Source: Aquincola tertiaricarbonis
GTDB lineage: Bacteria; Pseudomonadota; Gammaproteobacteria; Burkholderiales; Burkholderiaceae_C
Assembly (NCBI RefSeq): GCF_000969605.1
Contig: NZ_JZUE01000009.1
Coordinates: 124,001 to 188,000 of the forward strand
Reading direction: 5' to 3'
Length of the DNA: 64,000 nt
Numbering within the stretch: position 1 is the first letter of the stretch; each line of letters opens with the position of its first letter. Shown here one piece after another: positions 38,950 through 52,211 of this stretch. Both the position numbers and the translations under genes were made by a program. A model generated the notes under the pieces. It saw only the letters and a program-made list of their open reading frames with translations, was not told where the DNA came from and made no database searches.

Positions 38950-41097
38950 CTACAGCCGGCCGAGTGCTTCGCGCACGGCCTGGGCAGTGAGGATCTCGGG
39001 CAGCAACTGTGGCGCGCCGCCGCCGGCACCGGGCCGGTACAGCGCATACACCGGCACGCCGCTGCGGCCCAGTCGCGTCAGCTCGGCGCCGATGGCGGCG
39101 TCGCGCCGGGTCCAGTCGGCCCGCAGCAGCGCCACGTCGCGGGCCTGGAAGTCGGCCATCACCTGCGCATCGGCCAGCGTGCCGCGCTTGTTGAACTGGC
39201 AGGTCACGCACCAGGCGGCGGTGAAGTCCACGAACACCGGCCGGCCCTGCGCGGTGAGCTCCGCCACCCGGGCGGCGCTCCAGGGCTCCCACGCGCCGGT
39301 GGCGATGCCGGCGGTGGCCACCGGTGCATCGGCCGGCGGCTCGCGCAGCGCCGGCAGCGCCCAGGCCAGCGCCGCCGCCAGCAGCAGGGCGCTTACGCCC
39401 CCAAAGCCCAGGCGCGCGGTGCGGCCGAAGCCCGGGCCGCCCCAGGCCCAGGCCGCGAAGGCCAGTGCCAGCAGCAGGCCCAGCAGGGCCGCCACCGCAT
39501 CGATGCCGGCCTGCTGGCCCAGCACCCAGACCAGCCACACCACCGTGGCGAACATCGGGAAGGCCATCAGCACCTTGAAGCGCAGCATCCACACCCCCGG
39601 GCGCGGCAGGGCGCGCGCCGCCGCAGGCCACAGGCTGGCGGCCAGGTAGGGCAGGGCCATGCCCAGGCCCAGCGCGCCGAAGACGGCCAGCGCCTGCGCC
39701 GCCGGCAGCGTGACGGCCAGGCCCAGCGAAGCCCCCATGAAGGGCGCGGTGCAGGGCGAGGCCACCGCCACCGCCAGCACGCCGGTGAGGAACGAGTCGG
39801 CCATCGGGTGGCGTGCGCGCAGGCTGGCCAGGTTGCCCGGCAGCACGGAGCCGAACTCGAACACGCCCGCCAGGTTCAGCCCGATCAGGGTGAACAGCGC
39901 GGCCAGCGCCGCCACCACCGAAGGCGATTGCAGCTGGAAGCCCCAGCCCAGCTGCTCGCCGCCGGCGCGCAGCGCCAGCAGCACGCCGGCCAGCGCCAGG
40001 AACGACAGCACCACGCCCGCGGTGTAGGCCAGGCCGCCGCCCACGCGGGCGCGCCCGTCGTGCGCATGGCTGGCAAAGCCCAGCACCTTGAGCGACAGCA
40101 CCGGGAACACGCAGGGCATCAGGTTGAGCAGCATGCCGCCACCCAACGCCAGCAGCAGCGCACCGGCCCAGCCCAGCGACGTGCCGGACGGCGTGGCCTG
40201 AGCGCCTGCCTCGTGGGCCGGCGCCGGCGGCGCCGCGGCGGCGAGCGCCGGGTCGGGCCAGGGCCCGGGCACGTCGAAGGCCACCTGCACACCGGCCGGC
40301 ACCCCCGCGGCCACCAGCACCGCGGCCATGCGGGCGGGGCTCTCGCTGCGCTGGGCCGACAGCGGCACCGCGGCCTGCCAGGCGTCGCCCTGCCACTGCG
40401 CTGTGATGCGCGCGGCGTTGTCGACCACGCCCGCCGTCTCGGGGAAGAACTCGACGGCGCGGCCCTGCCATGCGGCCGGCAGGCCGGCGATGCGCAGTTG
40501 CAGCGCGGTGTCGCTCAGCGTGGCGGTGGCGCGAGCCTGCGGCAGAGGCGCCGGCATGCGGCGCTGCGCCGCGTCGAAGTCGGCCGCATTCGCCGCCGTG
40601 GCGGCCTGCGCTGGCAGCGCCAGCGTGAAGTCGCCGGACTGCGGGATGCACACCTCCTTGCACACCAGCCACTCCGCATGCAGCTTCACCTCCACCGTGG
40701 GCGCGGCGAAACCGGCCGGCACCGTCAGCGGCACCGGCAGCAGCAGCGTGTCCTCGTAGCCGTAGTTCACCAGCGGGCCGACGGGCAGCTTCTTCGGCGT
40801 GGGCCAGGCCACCTCGCCGGCCTGCAGGCCGGTCGGCAGCGTCCACTGCAGCGTGGTGGGCAAGCCGGAATCGCCCGGGTTCTTCCAGTAGGTGTGCCAG
40901 TGCGGCTCGTGGGTGATCTTCAGGCCCAGCCACACGGGCTTGCCGGCCTGCACGCCATCGGGCGCATGCGCCACCAGCTCCACACGCACCTGGTCGGTCT
41001 TGACCACCGCGGGCGAGCCGCCGAACAGCACGGCATGCGCGCTACACGGCACGACGAATGCCAGGGACAGCAGGACACGTGGGAGCAGCATGCGCAT
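38950..41097 (-). CDS. DsbD/ScsB-type thiol:disulfide interchange protein
   Basis: 715-residue inner-membrane electron carrier. It has a signal peptide (MRMLLPRVLLSLAFVVPCSAHA), a large N-terminal periplasmic domain (with EWLVCKEVCIPQSGDF), a central DsbD-like eight-helix domain beginning near residue 310 (MLLNLMPCVFPVLSLKVLGF and SPCTAPFMGASLG with the paired membrane cysteines) and a C-terminal thioredoxin domain with FTAAWCVTCQFNKRG. This layout matches ScsB-like proteins more than classical DsbD. It would move reducing equivalents from cytoplasmic thioredoxin to periplasmic partners such as the redoxin gene downstream. It is divergent from the atp operon. Confidence 0.9.
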   Translation of the reverse strand: MRMLLPRVLLSLAFVVPCSAHAVLFGGSPAVVKTDQVRVELVAHAPDGVQAGKPVWLGLKITHEPHWHTYWKNPGDSGLPTTLQWTLPTGLQAGEVAWPTPKKLPVGPLVNYGYEDTLLLPVPLTVPAGFAAPTVEVKLHAEWLVCKEVCIPQSGDFTLALPAQAATAANAADFDAAQRRMPAPLPQARATATLSDTALQLRIAGLPAAWQGRAVEFFPETAGVVDNAARITAQWQGDAWQAAVPLSAQRSESPARMAAVLVAAGVPAGVQVAFDVPGPWPDPALAAAAPPAPAHEAGAQATPSGTSLGWAGALLLALGGGMLLNLMPCVFPVLSLKVLGFASHAHDGRARVGGGLAYTAGVVLSFLALAGVLLALRAGGEQLGWGFQLQSPSVVAALAALFTLIGLNLAGVFEFGSVLPGNLASLRARHPMADSFLTGVLAVAVASPCTAPFMGASLGLAVTLPAAQALAVFGALGLGMALPYLAASLWPAAARALPRPGVWMLRFKVLMAFPMFATVVWLVWVLGQQAGIDAVAALLGLLLALAFAAWAWGGPGFGRTARLGFGGVSALLLAAALAWALPALREPPADAPVATAGIATGAWEPWSAARVAELTAQGRPVFVDFTAAWCVTCQFNKRGTLADAQVMADFQARDVALLRADWTRRDAAIGAELTRLGRSGVPVYALYRPGAGGGAPQLLPEILTAQAVREALGRL

Positions 41098-41245
41098 TGG
41101 AAGGCCGCGGGCGGCGGCGGTTCCGGATCTCGGGGCCGATCATTTCAGCACGCTGGGCCGAGCAACGCTGCCTTACGTGAAGACACGTTCGGAGGTCAAT
41201 CCGCAGCAAGAGGGTGGGATGCCGGGAAAAGCACGGGTTTGACCG

Positions 41246-41251
41246 TATACT
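41246..41251 (+). promoter_or_regulatory. Possible -10 element of the atp operon
   Basis: TATACT lies 40 bp before the atpI start codon in the spacer divergent from the DsbD gene. No good -35 hexamer is found at 16-18 bp, so this is tentative. Confidence 0.35.
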
Positions 41252-41291
41252 CCCGCCGCTTTGCCACTGGCCGGTAAGAGAGAGCAGCACG

Positions 41292-41771
41292 ATGTCAGAA
41301 CGGACGCACCGCTCGGACACGTGGGCCGATACCGGACAAGATGAGGTCGACGAGCAGCAGGCCAAGAGCCTGTCGCCCGAAGAGGCCCAGGCTTGGCGCG
41401 AGCGGCACCCGGCGATTTCGCCGTGGCGGGTGGTGAGGTTCCAGGCCCTGGTGGGCGTGGTCATCGCCCTCGTGACGTGGGCTGTGACACGGGAGTCGAG
41501 CGCGTTCTGGTCGGCGTTGTACGGTGCCGGTGTGGTGGTGTTGCCGGGTGCCGTGATGGCGCGCGGAATCACCAGCAGGCTGAGTGCCACAGCCCCCGGG
41601 TCCGGAGCCGTGAGCTTCATGATCTGGGAGTTGGTGAAGTTGCTGGTTTCGGTGTCGCTGCTTGTGCTGGCACCAAAGCTTTTGCCGCATCTGAGCTGGC
41701 CGGCTTTGCTGGTCGCCCTGGTGCTGTGCTTGAAAACGTACTGGGTCGCGCTGTTGTGGCGCGGACGGTGA
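41292..41771 (+). CDS. atpI: ATP synthase subunit I (AtpI)
   Basis: 159-residue small membrane protein at the head of the atp operon. The hydrophilic N terminus (about 45 residues) is followed by four hydrophobic segments, as in AtpI, which helps assemble the c-ring or bring in Mg2+. The ATG at 41292 is preceded by AGAGAGAGCAGC; the frame is open further upstream but without similarity. Sequence conservation in this family is low, so the call rests on topology and position 28 bp before atpB. Confidence 0.85.
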   Translation: MSERTHRSDTWADTGQDEVDEQQAKSLSPEEAQAWRERHPAISPWRVVRFQALVGVVIALVTWAVTRESSAFWSALYGAGVVVLPGAVMARGITSRLSATAPGSGAVSFMIWELVKLLVSVSLLVLAPKLLPHLSWPALLVALVLCLKTYWVALLWRGR

Positions 41772-41799
41772 AACGATAAGACTACAGGTTCAAACAGAG

Positions 41800-42684
41800 A
41801 TGGCAGCAGCAGAAGGACACGCGCCCACCGCCGGCGAGTACATCGTCCACCACCTCCAGCACCTGCAGAAGACCCTGTCGTTCGAGCCTGCCAAGCAGAC
41901 CTCGATCGTGGACTTCGGCGTGTTCAACCTCGATTCGCTGGTCTACTCGGTGCTCCTGGGCATCCTGGGCTGCTTCGTGCTGTGGCGTGCCGCTCGCGCT
42001 GCCACCTCGGGCGTGCCGGGCCGCTTCCAGGCCGCGCTGGAGATCATGGTCGAGATGGTGGACAACCAGGCCAAGGGCGTGATCCACAACGCCAACAGCC
42101 GCAAGCTGGTGTCGCCGCTGGCACTCACGGTGTTCGTCTGGATCTTCCTGATGAACTTCATGGACATGCTGCCGGTCGACCTGCTGCCCAGCATCTGGCA
42201 CAACGTCGGCCCCGCCATGGGCCAGGCCGACTACATGCGCGTGGTGCCCACCGCCGACCTGTCCACCACGCTGGGCCTGTCGTGCAGCGTGCTGCTGGTC
42301 TGCATCTTCTACAACATCAAGATCAAGGGCCTGGGCGGCTGGTCGCATGAGCTGATCGCGGCGCCGTTCGGCGACAAGTGGTTCCTGTACCCGGTCAACT
42401 TCCTGATGCAGATGATTGAGTTCCTGGCCAAGACCGTCTCGCACGGCATGCGGCTGTTCGGCAACATGTTTGCCGGTGAACTCGTGTTCATGCTGATCGC
42501 GCTGATGGGTGGCGTGTGGGCGTGGCAATTCAACCCCTTGTCCGGCGGCTTCTGGCTGGGCGTCGGGCATGTGGTGGCCGGGACCGTCTGGACCCTGTTC
42601 CACATTCTGGTGATCACGCTGCAGGCGTTCATTTTCATGATGCTCACGCTGATCTATGTCGGTCAGGCGCACGACGCGCACTGA
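41800..42684 (+). CDS. atpB: F1Fo ATP synthase subunit a
   Basis: 294-residue Fo subunit a, forming the proton half-channels beside the c-ring. The essential arginine is in the helix HGMRLFGNMFAGELVF, and the C-terminal helix carries the usual LQAFIFMMLTLIYVGQAHD. The N-terminal EYIVHHLQHLQ segment is typical of beta-proteobacteria. The length is normal (about 270-300). Confidence 0.96.
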   Translation: MAAAEGHAPTAGEYIVHHLQHLQKTLSFEPAKQTSIVDFGVFNLDSLVYSVLLGILGCFVLWRAARAATSGVPGRFQAALEIMVEMVDNQAKGVIHNANSRKLVSPLALTVFVWIFLMNFMDMLPVDLLPSIWHNVGPAMGQADYMRVVPTADLSTTLGLSCSVLLVCIFYNIKIKGLGGWSHELIAAPFGDKWFLYPVNFLMQMIEFLAKTVSHGMRLFGNMFAGELVFMLIALMGGVWAWQFNPLSGGFWLGVGHVVAGTVWTLFHILVITLQAFIFMMLTLIYVGQAHDAH

Positions 42685-42733
42685 TCCCGTTCTTTCTCTC
42701 GTTTCCTTCCTTTCTCACCAAAACTCTCCTTAG

Positions 42734-42994
<261 letters not shown>

Positions 42995-43034
42995 TTTCCC
43001 GCCCTGACCCTTTCACGAGCGAAAGGATCGTGCC

Positions 43035-43505
43035 GTGAACATCAATTCGACCCTGTTCCTGCAGGCGGTTGTCTTTGCGATCCTCGTCTGGTTCTCGATG
43101 CGCTATATCTGGCCGCCGATCACCAAGGCGCTGGATGAGCGGGCCCGCAAGATCGCCGATGGCCTGGCTGCGGCCGACAAGGCCAAGTCCGAGCTGGCGC
43201 AAGCCAACCAGCGCGTCGAGCAGCAGCTGAGCGCTGCGCGCGACGACGCCGGCAAGCGCCTGGCCGACGCCGAGCGCCTGGCCCAGTCCATCGTCGAGGA
43301 AGCCAAGCAACGCGCCAACGACGAAGGCGCCAAGATCGTCGCCGCCGCCAAGGCCGAGGCCGACCAGGCCATCGTCCAGGCCCGCGAAGCCCTGCGCGAG
43401 CAGGTGGCTGCGCTGGCCGTCAAGGGTGCCGAGCAGATCCTGCGTCGCGAGGTCAATGCCAGCGTGCATGCCGATCTGCTGCAGCGCCTGAAGACGGAAC
43501 TCTGA
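43035..43505 (+). CDS. atpF: F1Fo ATP synthase subunit b
   Basis: 156-residue peripheral-stalk subunit, starting with GTG at 43035 (AAAGGA upstream). One N-terminal membrane helix ([18 protein letters not shown]) is followed by a long charged, Ala/Gln/Glu-rich coiled coil (about residues 30-150). The length equals E. coli AtpF (156). Confidence 0.96.
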   Translation: MNINSTLFLQAVVFAILVWFSMRYIWPPITKALDERARKIADGLAAADKAKSELAQANQRVEQQLSAARDDAGKRLADAERLAQSIVEEAKQRANDEGAKIVAAAKAEADQAIVQAREALREQVAALAVKGAEQILRREVNASVHADLLQRLKTEL

Positions 43506-43509
43506 AGCC

Positions 43510-44034
43510 ATGGCCGAGCTTGCAACCATCGCGAGGCCCTACGCCGAGGCGCTGTTCAAGGCCGGCGGCGACGCGCAGACCGCACAGCAACTGAACGCAC
43601 TGGCCGCCGTGGCGGCCGATGCACGGTTGCAGCAGTTCGCCGACAACCCGAAGGCCCAGCCCGACCAGGTCTATGACCTGATCACGTCGGTGGCCAACCA
43701 GCCGCTGTCGCCGGCGCTGCAGAACTTCCTGCGCACCGTGATCGACAACGGCCGGCTCGCCGCGCTGCCCGAGATCGCTGCCCAGTTCCATGCGCTGGTC
43801 AATGCCCGTTCGGGCATTTCCGACGCAGCCATCTACAGCGCCTTCCCGATCGACGACACCGCTCTGGCCGAGATGGTGGCTGCGCTCGAAAGGCGCTTCG
43901 GGCGCAAGCTCAATCCCACCGTCTGGATCGATCCGGCGCTGATCGGCGGCGTCCGCGTCGTCGTGGGCGACGAAGTGCTCGACACCTCGGTGAAGGCACG
44001 TCTCGAACAGATGAAGGTCGCGCTCACCGCCTGA
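43510..44034 (+). CDS. atpH: F1Fo ATP synthase subunit delta
   Basis: 174-residue delta subunit joining the peripheral stalk to the F1 head. It opens [16 protein letters not shown], the family signature, and ends with the conserved [20 protein letters not shown] strand. It begins 4 bp after atpF. Confidence 0.95.
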   Translation: MAELATIARPYAEALFKAGGDAQTAQQLNALAAVAADARLQQFADNPKAQPDQVYDLITSVANQPLSPALQNFLRTVIDNGRLAALPEIAAQFHALVNARSGISDAAIYSAFPIDDTALAEMVAALERRFGRKLNPTVWIDPALIGGVRVVVGDEVLDTSVKARLEQMKVALTA

Positions 44035-44068
44035 GTGTCCTCGGCCCCGCGGCCGACCGGAGAAAGCT

Positions 44069-45622
<1,554 letters not shown>

Positions 45623-45634
45623 CAGGAGCCCGAG

Positions 45635-47943
<2,309 letters not shown>

Positions 47944-47958
47944 GCGCGGAGCATCGAC

Positions 47959-48378
47959 ATGGCCACCCTACACGTGGATGTCGTTTCGGCCGAGGAGCTC
48001 ATCTTCTCGGGCGAGGCGAAGTTCGTCGCACTGCCGGGCGAAAACGGCGAGCTGGGCATCCTGCCCCGCCACACGCCGCTGATCACCCGGATCAAGCCCG
48101 GCGCGGTGCGCATCGAGCGCGCCGACAACGGCGAGGAAGAGTTCGTGTTCGTGGCGGGTGGCATCCTCGAGGTGCAGCCTGGCACCGTGACGGTGCTTGC
48201 TGACACCGCCATCCGCGGCCATGACCTGGACGAGGCCAAGGCGGCCGAGGCCAAGAAGGCGGCCGAGGAGGCGATGAAGAACGCCAAGACCGACATCGAC
48301 TTCGCGGCGGCACAGAGCGAGTTCGCCGCCATGGCGGCCCAGCTCGCGGCGCTGCGCAAATTCCGCGGCAACAAGTAA
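47959..48378 (+). CDS. atpC: F1Fo ATP synthase subunit epsilon
   Basis: 139-residue epsilon subunit: an N-terminal beta-sandwich ([20 protein letters not shown], then [12 protein letters not shown]) and a C-terminal helical hairpin rich in Ala/Lys/Glu that can inhibit ATP hydrolysis. It is the last gene of the atp operon, followed after about 30 bp by a terminator. Confidence 0.96.
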   Translation: MATLHVDVVSAEELIFSGEAKFVALPGENGELGILPRHTPLITRIKPGAVRIERADNGEEEFVFVAGGILEVQPGTVTVLADTAIRGHDLDEAKAAEAKKAAEEAMKNAKTDIDFAAAQSEFAAMAAQLAALRKFRGNK

Positions 48379-48410
48379 GTCACCCGCGGCGCGACGGCGC
48401 CGTCGGGCAC

Positions 48411-48440
48411 AAAAAAGCGGGCCGAGGCCCGCTTTTTCTT
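48411..48440 (+). terminator. Intrinsic terminator after atpC
   Basis: A-run, then stem GCGGGC / GCCCGC with a CGAG loop, then TTTTTCTTT. The flanking A5/T5 extend the stem, so it may work in both directions and also serve the convergent PEP-CTERM gene. Confidence 0.9.
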
Positions 48441-48485
48441 TGCCTGCCGCCGGTGAGGGCGGCAAGGCGAGGCAGTTGCCTACGC

Positions 48486-48968
48486 TCAGTTCGAGCGGCG
48501 ACGAGCGGCCATGAAGCCGATGGCGCCCAGGCCAGCCAGGAACAGGGCGTACGTTTCGGGTTCCGGAACGGCGGCCACGACCGACTTCAGGGCGTAGGTG
48601 CTGCCCGGGGTGCCGACACCCTTGACCGTGTAGAAATAGTCACCAGCGGCAAGATTTGCCGTAAAGGTGGAGCCAATCGAGCCGCTGGCGATGGAGCCCG
48701 GCGACGTGAAGCTCGACAGTTCGAAGAAACCCGCCGAGAACGACGAGGGCAGCACGGCGGTCAGGCCGGCTTCGATGGTGCTCTCGCCCGTCAGGGTGAA
48801 CGAGAACGTGTCCACGAACGAACCAGCCACGACGGCGAAAGCGTGGTCAGCGCCCGAGGTGATGGAGTCACCGAAGGTGGTGAACACGGTCGTCGAGGCC
48901 GCATTGGCCTGTGCGCAGGCCAGAACGACTGCAGCCAGTACGGCCGATTGCTTGAGAACTTGCTTCAT
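48486..48968 (-). CDS. FxDxF-type PEP-CTERM exported protein
   Basis: 160-residue secreted protein. A signal peptide (MKQVLKQSAVLAAVVLACAQANA) is followed by a small Ser/Thr/Gly-rich beta domain that includes SFVDTFSF (the FxDxF pattern), and the C terminus has VPEPETYALFLAGL plus a hydrophobic stretch and AARRRSN, a complete PEP-CTERM sorting signal. Such proteins are processed by an exosortase, usually in exopolysaccharide-producing cells. No exosortase gene is in the window. A GGAGGAGCC ribosome site precedes the start. Confidence 0.93.
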   Translation of the reverse strand: MKQVLKQSAVLAAVVLACAQANAASTTVFTTFGDSITSGADHAFAVVAGSFVDTFSFTLTGESTIEAGLTAVLPSSFSAGFFELSSFTSPGSIASGSIGSTFTANLAAGDYFYTVKGVGTPGSTYALKSVVAAVPEPETYALFLAGLGAIGFMAARRRSN

Positions 48969-49125
48969 GAAGATGGCTCCTCCTGATGTGCCACTGAACC
49001 CCCGGCCTGCCCATCAGGCCGAAATACGGTGCAGCAACGGCATCACGCCGGTTGCAGTGCAGCAAGAAGAGCGCCAATGTTCGGGTTTCCCCCCTGAACG
49101 GGGGCAGGGTTCCGGAAAGTTTGTG

Positions 49126-49647
49126 TCAAGGTGTCCATGGAGTATCCGGCAGTTCATTGCGCGGAAGGTCACTGTCACCGGCCGGAAAACGGGCCGTGAG
49201 CAGGGCGTCCACCGCGTCGATGGCCAGGTTCAGGCCCTGCTCGAACCGGCCGGCACGGAACGCCTCGCGCATGCCGTGCAGGATCGACTGCCACTGCGTC
49301 GAGTCCACCGCGCGTGACACTCCCCGGTCCGCCACGATCTCGATGGCGTGGTCGGCCATCAGCAGGTAGATGAGCACGCCGTTGTTCTGCTCGGTGTCCC
49401 ATACCCGCAGCTTGCCGAAGAGCGTGACCGCGCGGTCACGCGCGCTGAGGTCGTTCCACAGGTAGGACAGGGGCAGTCCGGCCTCCACCGCCAAGCGGAT
49501 CTCGCCGGTATGGCGGCGCTCACTGACTTCCACGCGGGCCTGCAGCCGAGCCATCGCCTCGGCGTCCAGTGCGCGGCTGACGTCGGATTCGTCGAGCAGG
49601 CGGTGCCGCAGCAGCCTCAGCCAGCGGGAGCGATGTTGCCTTGCCAT
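49126..49647 (-). CDS. TPM-domain protein (small)
   Basis: 173-residue protein of the TPM domain family (TLP18.3/Psb32/MOLO-1). There is no signal peptide. The domain spans about residues 30-150, with RRHTGEIRLAVEAGLPLSY and NGVLIYLLMADHAIEIVADRG. ATG at 49647 overlaps the stop of the upstream TPM gene (TGATG); GTG at 49650 is possible. It is third in a lemA - TPM - TPM set on the minus strand. Role unknown; such sets are linked to membrane or cell-envelope upkeep. Confidence 0.85.
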   Translation of the reverse strand: MARQHRSRWLRLLRHRLLDESDVSRALDAEAMARLQARVEVSERRHTGEIRLAVEAGLPLSYLWNDLSARDRAVTLFGKLRVWDTEQNNGVLIYLLMADHAIEIVADRGVSRAVDSTQWQSILHGMREAFRAGRFEQGLNLAIDAVDALLTARFPAGDSDLPRNELPDTPWTP

Positions 49648-50636
49648 CACCAGTCCCCCGAGGCGCCGCCGCCGCCAAAATCGCCGCCGCCGCCGGAAGA
49701 GAACCCGCCGCCGCCGAAGCCGCCGCTACCCCCGCCAAAGCCGCCGCCGCCGAAGATGATGGGTGGAATGCCCGCCCGGCCACCGCGCCGCAGGCCGCCA
49801 GCGCGGCGCCCGGCGCTGCCCACGCCCAGCAACCCGACCAGCACCAGGGACACCACCGCCACCGCGCCGCCCATCAGCAGGCTGGCCGACAGCAGCCATC
49901 CCAGGCCACCGGCGGCGCCCGCTGTCACCACTGAGCCCAGCTTGCGCCCAAGCACGCCGGTGAGCACTGCGCCCACGACCGGCACGCCGATGAAGAAGAA
50001 CAACATCAACTCTTCCCACTGCGGACCGGGCTGCGCGTCGCCTCTGCCGGCGGGCGCCGCCTCGGGCGCGGGGAGGTTCTCGCCACGGATGCGGGCAATC
50101 AGTGCGTCCACGGCCGCCTGCAGGCCGCCCGCATAGTCGTTCGCCCGGAAGGCCGGCACGATGGTGCGCTCGATGATCTGGCGCGCGGCCAGGTCCGGCA
50201 CCGCGCCCTCCAGCGCCTTGGCCGGTGCGATGCGCACCTTGCGATCGTTCTTGGCCACCACCAGCAGCAGGCCGTCGCCCACCTCGCGGCGGCCGATCTT
50301 CCAGGCGTCGCCCAGACGCTGCGTGAAGTCGGTGATGTCCTCCGGTTGTGTCGTGGGCACGATGACGACCACGATCTGCGGCCCCTGCTGGGCCTCGAAG
50401 CCGGCCAGCTTGGCGTCCAGCGCGGCGGCCTGTTCGGGGGTGAGGGTGCCCGTCTGGTCGATCACCCGGCCGCTGAGCGCAGGCACCGGCACCAGCGCGG
50501 GCTGGGCGTGCAGGGCGACGGCCGGCCACAGCAGCGCCAACGTCATCGCCAGCAGGGGCAGGCAGCCAGCCAGCCACCGCAGCCGGGCCCGTGCCGGTGC
50601 AAGCGAGGGATGGAAGAGCGCCAGCGCGGCGCGCAT
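49647..50636 (-). CDS. TPM-domain membrane protein with Gly-rich tail (YgcG family)
   Basis: 329-residue protein. It has a signal peptide (hydrophobic core LAGCLPLLAMTLALLWPAVALHAQ), then a TPM domain (about 55-190, VPALSGRVIDQTGTLTPEQ ... GDGLLLVVAKNDRKVRI), two hydrophobic helices (about 215-275) and a C-terminal tail of Gly-Gly-Phe repeats ending GGGASGDW. This is the common YgcG layout found next to lemA. It starts 4 bp after lemA and overlaps the following TPM gene, forming an operon. Confidence 0.9.
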   Translation of the reverse strand: MRAALALFHPSLAPARARLRWLAGCLPLLAMTLALLWPAVALHAQPALVPVPALSGRVIDQTGTLTPEQAAALDAKLAGFEAQQGPQIVVVIVPTTQPEDITDFTQRLGDAWKIGRREVGDGLLLVVAKNDRKVRIAPAKALEGAVPDLAARQIIERTIVPAFRANDYAGGLQAAVDALIARIRGENLPAPEAAPAGRGDAQPGPQWEELMLFFFIGVPVVGAVLTGVLGRKLGSVVTAGAAGGLGWLLSASLLMGGAVAVVSLVLVGLLGVGSAGRRAGGLRRGGRAGIPPIIFGGGGFGGGSGGFGGGGFSSGGGGDFGGGGASGDW

Positions 50637-50640
50637 GCGC

Positions 50641-51276
50641 TTACCTCGATGCCGCGGGCGCGGCCGGCTTGCCGAAGTCCACCGTCGGCGGCGTGGAGAT
50701 CTGCGCCTCGTTCTGCACGGTGAAGCTGGGCTTGACCTCGTAGCTGAAGATCTTGGCCGTGAGGTTGGTGGGGAAGCTGCGAGCCAGCACGTTGTAGTCG
50801 GCCACCGTCTTGATGTAGCGGTTGCGGGCCACGGTGATGCGGTTCTCGGTGCCTTCCAGCTGCACCCGCAGGTCCTGGAAGCCCTGGTTGGCCTTCAGGT
50901 TGGGGTACTGCTCGGACACCACCAGCAGCCGGCTCAGGGCGCTGCTCAGCTCGCCCTGTGCGGCCTGGAATCTCTGGAATGCCTCGGGGTTCTCGATCAG
51001 CTCGGGCGTGGCCTGGATCGAGGTGGCACGCGAACGCGCCTCGATGACGCGGGTGAGCGTCTCCTGTTCAAAGGCCGCCTCGCCCTTCACCGTGTTCACG
51101 ATGTTGGGGATGAGGTCGGCGCGGCGCTGGTACTGGTTCAGCACCTCGCTCCAGCTGGCCTTGGTCTCTTCGTCCAGGCGCTGGAAGTCGTTGTAGCCGC
51201 AGCCGGACAACAGGGCGGCAGTGCTCAGCACGGTGGCCGCCAGGACGCTGCGGGCGGCGGTTCGGGGAGTGCGCAT
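50641..51276 (-). CDS. lemA: LemA family lipoprotein
   Basis: 211-residue LemA protein. ATG at 51276 is preceded by AGGAGG ten bases upstream. The N terminus has a lipobox (LLSGC) predicting a lipoprotein, followed by the typical helical domain: GYNDFQRLDEETKASWSEV, QYQRRADLIPNIVNTVKG and YNVLARSFPTNLTAKIF. It heads the lemA-TPM-TPM operon. LemA proteins are conserved envelope proteins of uncertain function. Confidence 0.92.
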   Translation of the reverse strand: MRTPRTAARSVLAATVLSTAALLSGCGYNDFQRLDEETKASWSEVLNQYQRRADLIPNIVNTVKGEAAFEQETLTRVIEARSRATSIQATPELIENPEAFQRFQAAQGELSSALSRLLVVSEQYPNLKANQGFQDLRVQLEGTENRITVARNRYIKTVADYNVLARSFPTNLTAKIFSYEVKPSFTVQNEAQISTPPTVDFGKPAAPAASR

Positions 51277-51371
51277 CGGGGGTTTCCTCCTGTTTCGGGG
51301 CATGCTACCCCGCTGCTCTAGGTGCGCGCGTCACGGCGCGCTTTCAAGCGCAGGGCACATACTGGGCCCAC

Positions 51372-52169
51372 ATGACCACCTCCCTGCACGATGCCCTGCG
51401 TGGCGCCCGCCAACCGGCCCCGAGTACCGCCCCCGCCGTGCGCCGCGCCGTCGTGGCCGGCGCCGCCGGCGCGCTGGGTGCCGCGGTGCTCGAACAGCTC
51501 CTCGGCCGCGGTGGCTTTGCCCAGGTGGCCATCACCACGGTGCAGCCGCTGCAACCCACGTTGCGCGGCATGTGCACGCTGCCCTGGCCGGCGGACGTTG
51601 CCACGCTGTCGGCCTTCGGTGCCGCCACGGGCGTGGTGGTGCTGGACGCTCCCCGGCATGCCAACGGCCGCGAGGCGGCCATGCACCGGCCCATGCCGCA
51701 AGACCTGCCGGCGCTGGCTGCATGGATGCACGACGCCGGCATCCAGGACCTGCTGGTGGTGCTGCCGCACGACGCCGCCCGGGCGCCCGAAGCGCTGAAG
51801 GCGGGCCTGGCCACGCTGGACGAGCAGGCCGTGGCGGCCCTGGGCTTCCGGCACGTGGTGTTCATGCGGCCGGCGCGCGCACCGCAGCGCCAGGCCGCCG
51901 GCGGTGCACTGGCCCGCGTGGCCGAGCTGATGCTGTCGCAGCTGCGTTTCATGGTGCCGCAGCGCGACCTGCCGGTGCGCGCGGCCAAGGTGGCCGAGTT
52001 CGCGGCGGAACTGGCCCGCGGTCTGGCCGATGCGCCAGGCGGCACCCGGGTGGTGCCGGCGGAACTGGTGTGGCAGGCGGCCCAGCAGGCCGATGCGGCC
52101 GCACTCGCACGTGCCTGGCTGGCCGGCGAGGCGCTGCCCCCGGCCCACGAGCGCGCCCGCCGCATGTAG
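51372..52169 (+). CDS. Hypothetical Rossmann-like protein upstream of hemE
   Basis: 265-residue soluble protein. The segment VVAGAAGALGAAVLEQLLGRG (about 27-47) resembles the GxxGxxG turn of NAD(P)-binding atypical short-chain dehydrogenases, and RHVVFMRPAR is placed like the strand seen in YwnB/oxidoreductase-like proteins, but the catalytic YxxxK is not evident. It ends 42 bp before hemE and may share its transcript. Function not assigned. Confidence 0.7.
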   Translation: MTTSLHDALRGARQPAPSTAPAVRRAVVAGAAGALGAAVLEQLLGRGGFAQVAITTVQPLQPTLRGMCTLPWPADVATLSAFGAATGVVVLDAPRHANGREAAMHRPMPQDLPALAAWMHDAGIQDLLVVLPHDAARAPEALKAGLATLDEQAVAALGFRHVVFMRPARAPQRQAAGGALARVAELMLSQLRFMVPQRDLPVRAAKVAEFAAELARGLADAPGGTRVVPAELVWQAAQQADAAALARAWLAGEALPPAHERARRM

Positions 52170-52211
52170 CTGCCGCGCCACGCCGAGGCGGCCGGCGCCG
52201 ATAATCCGCCG

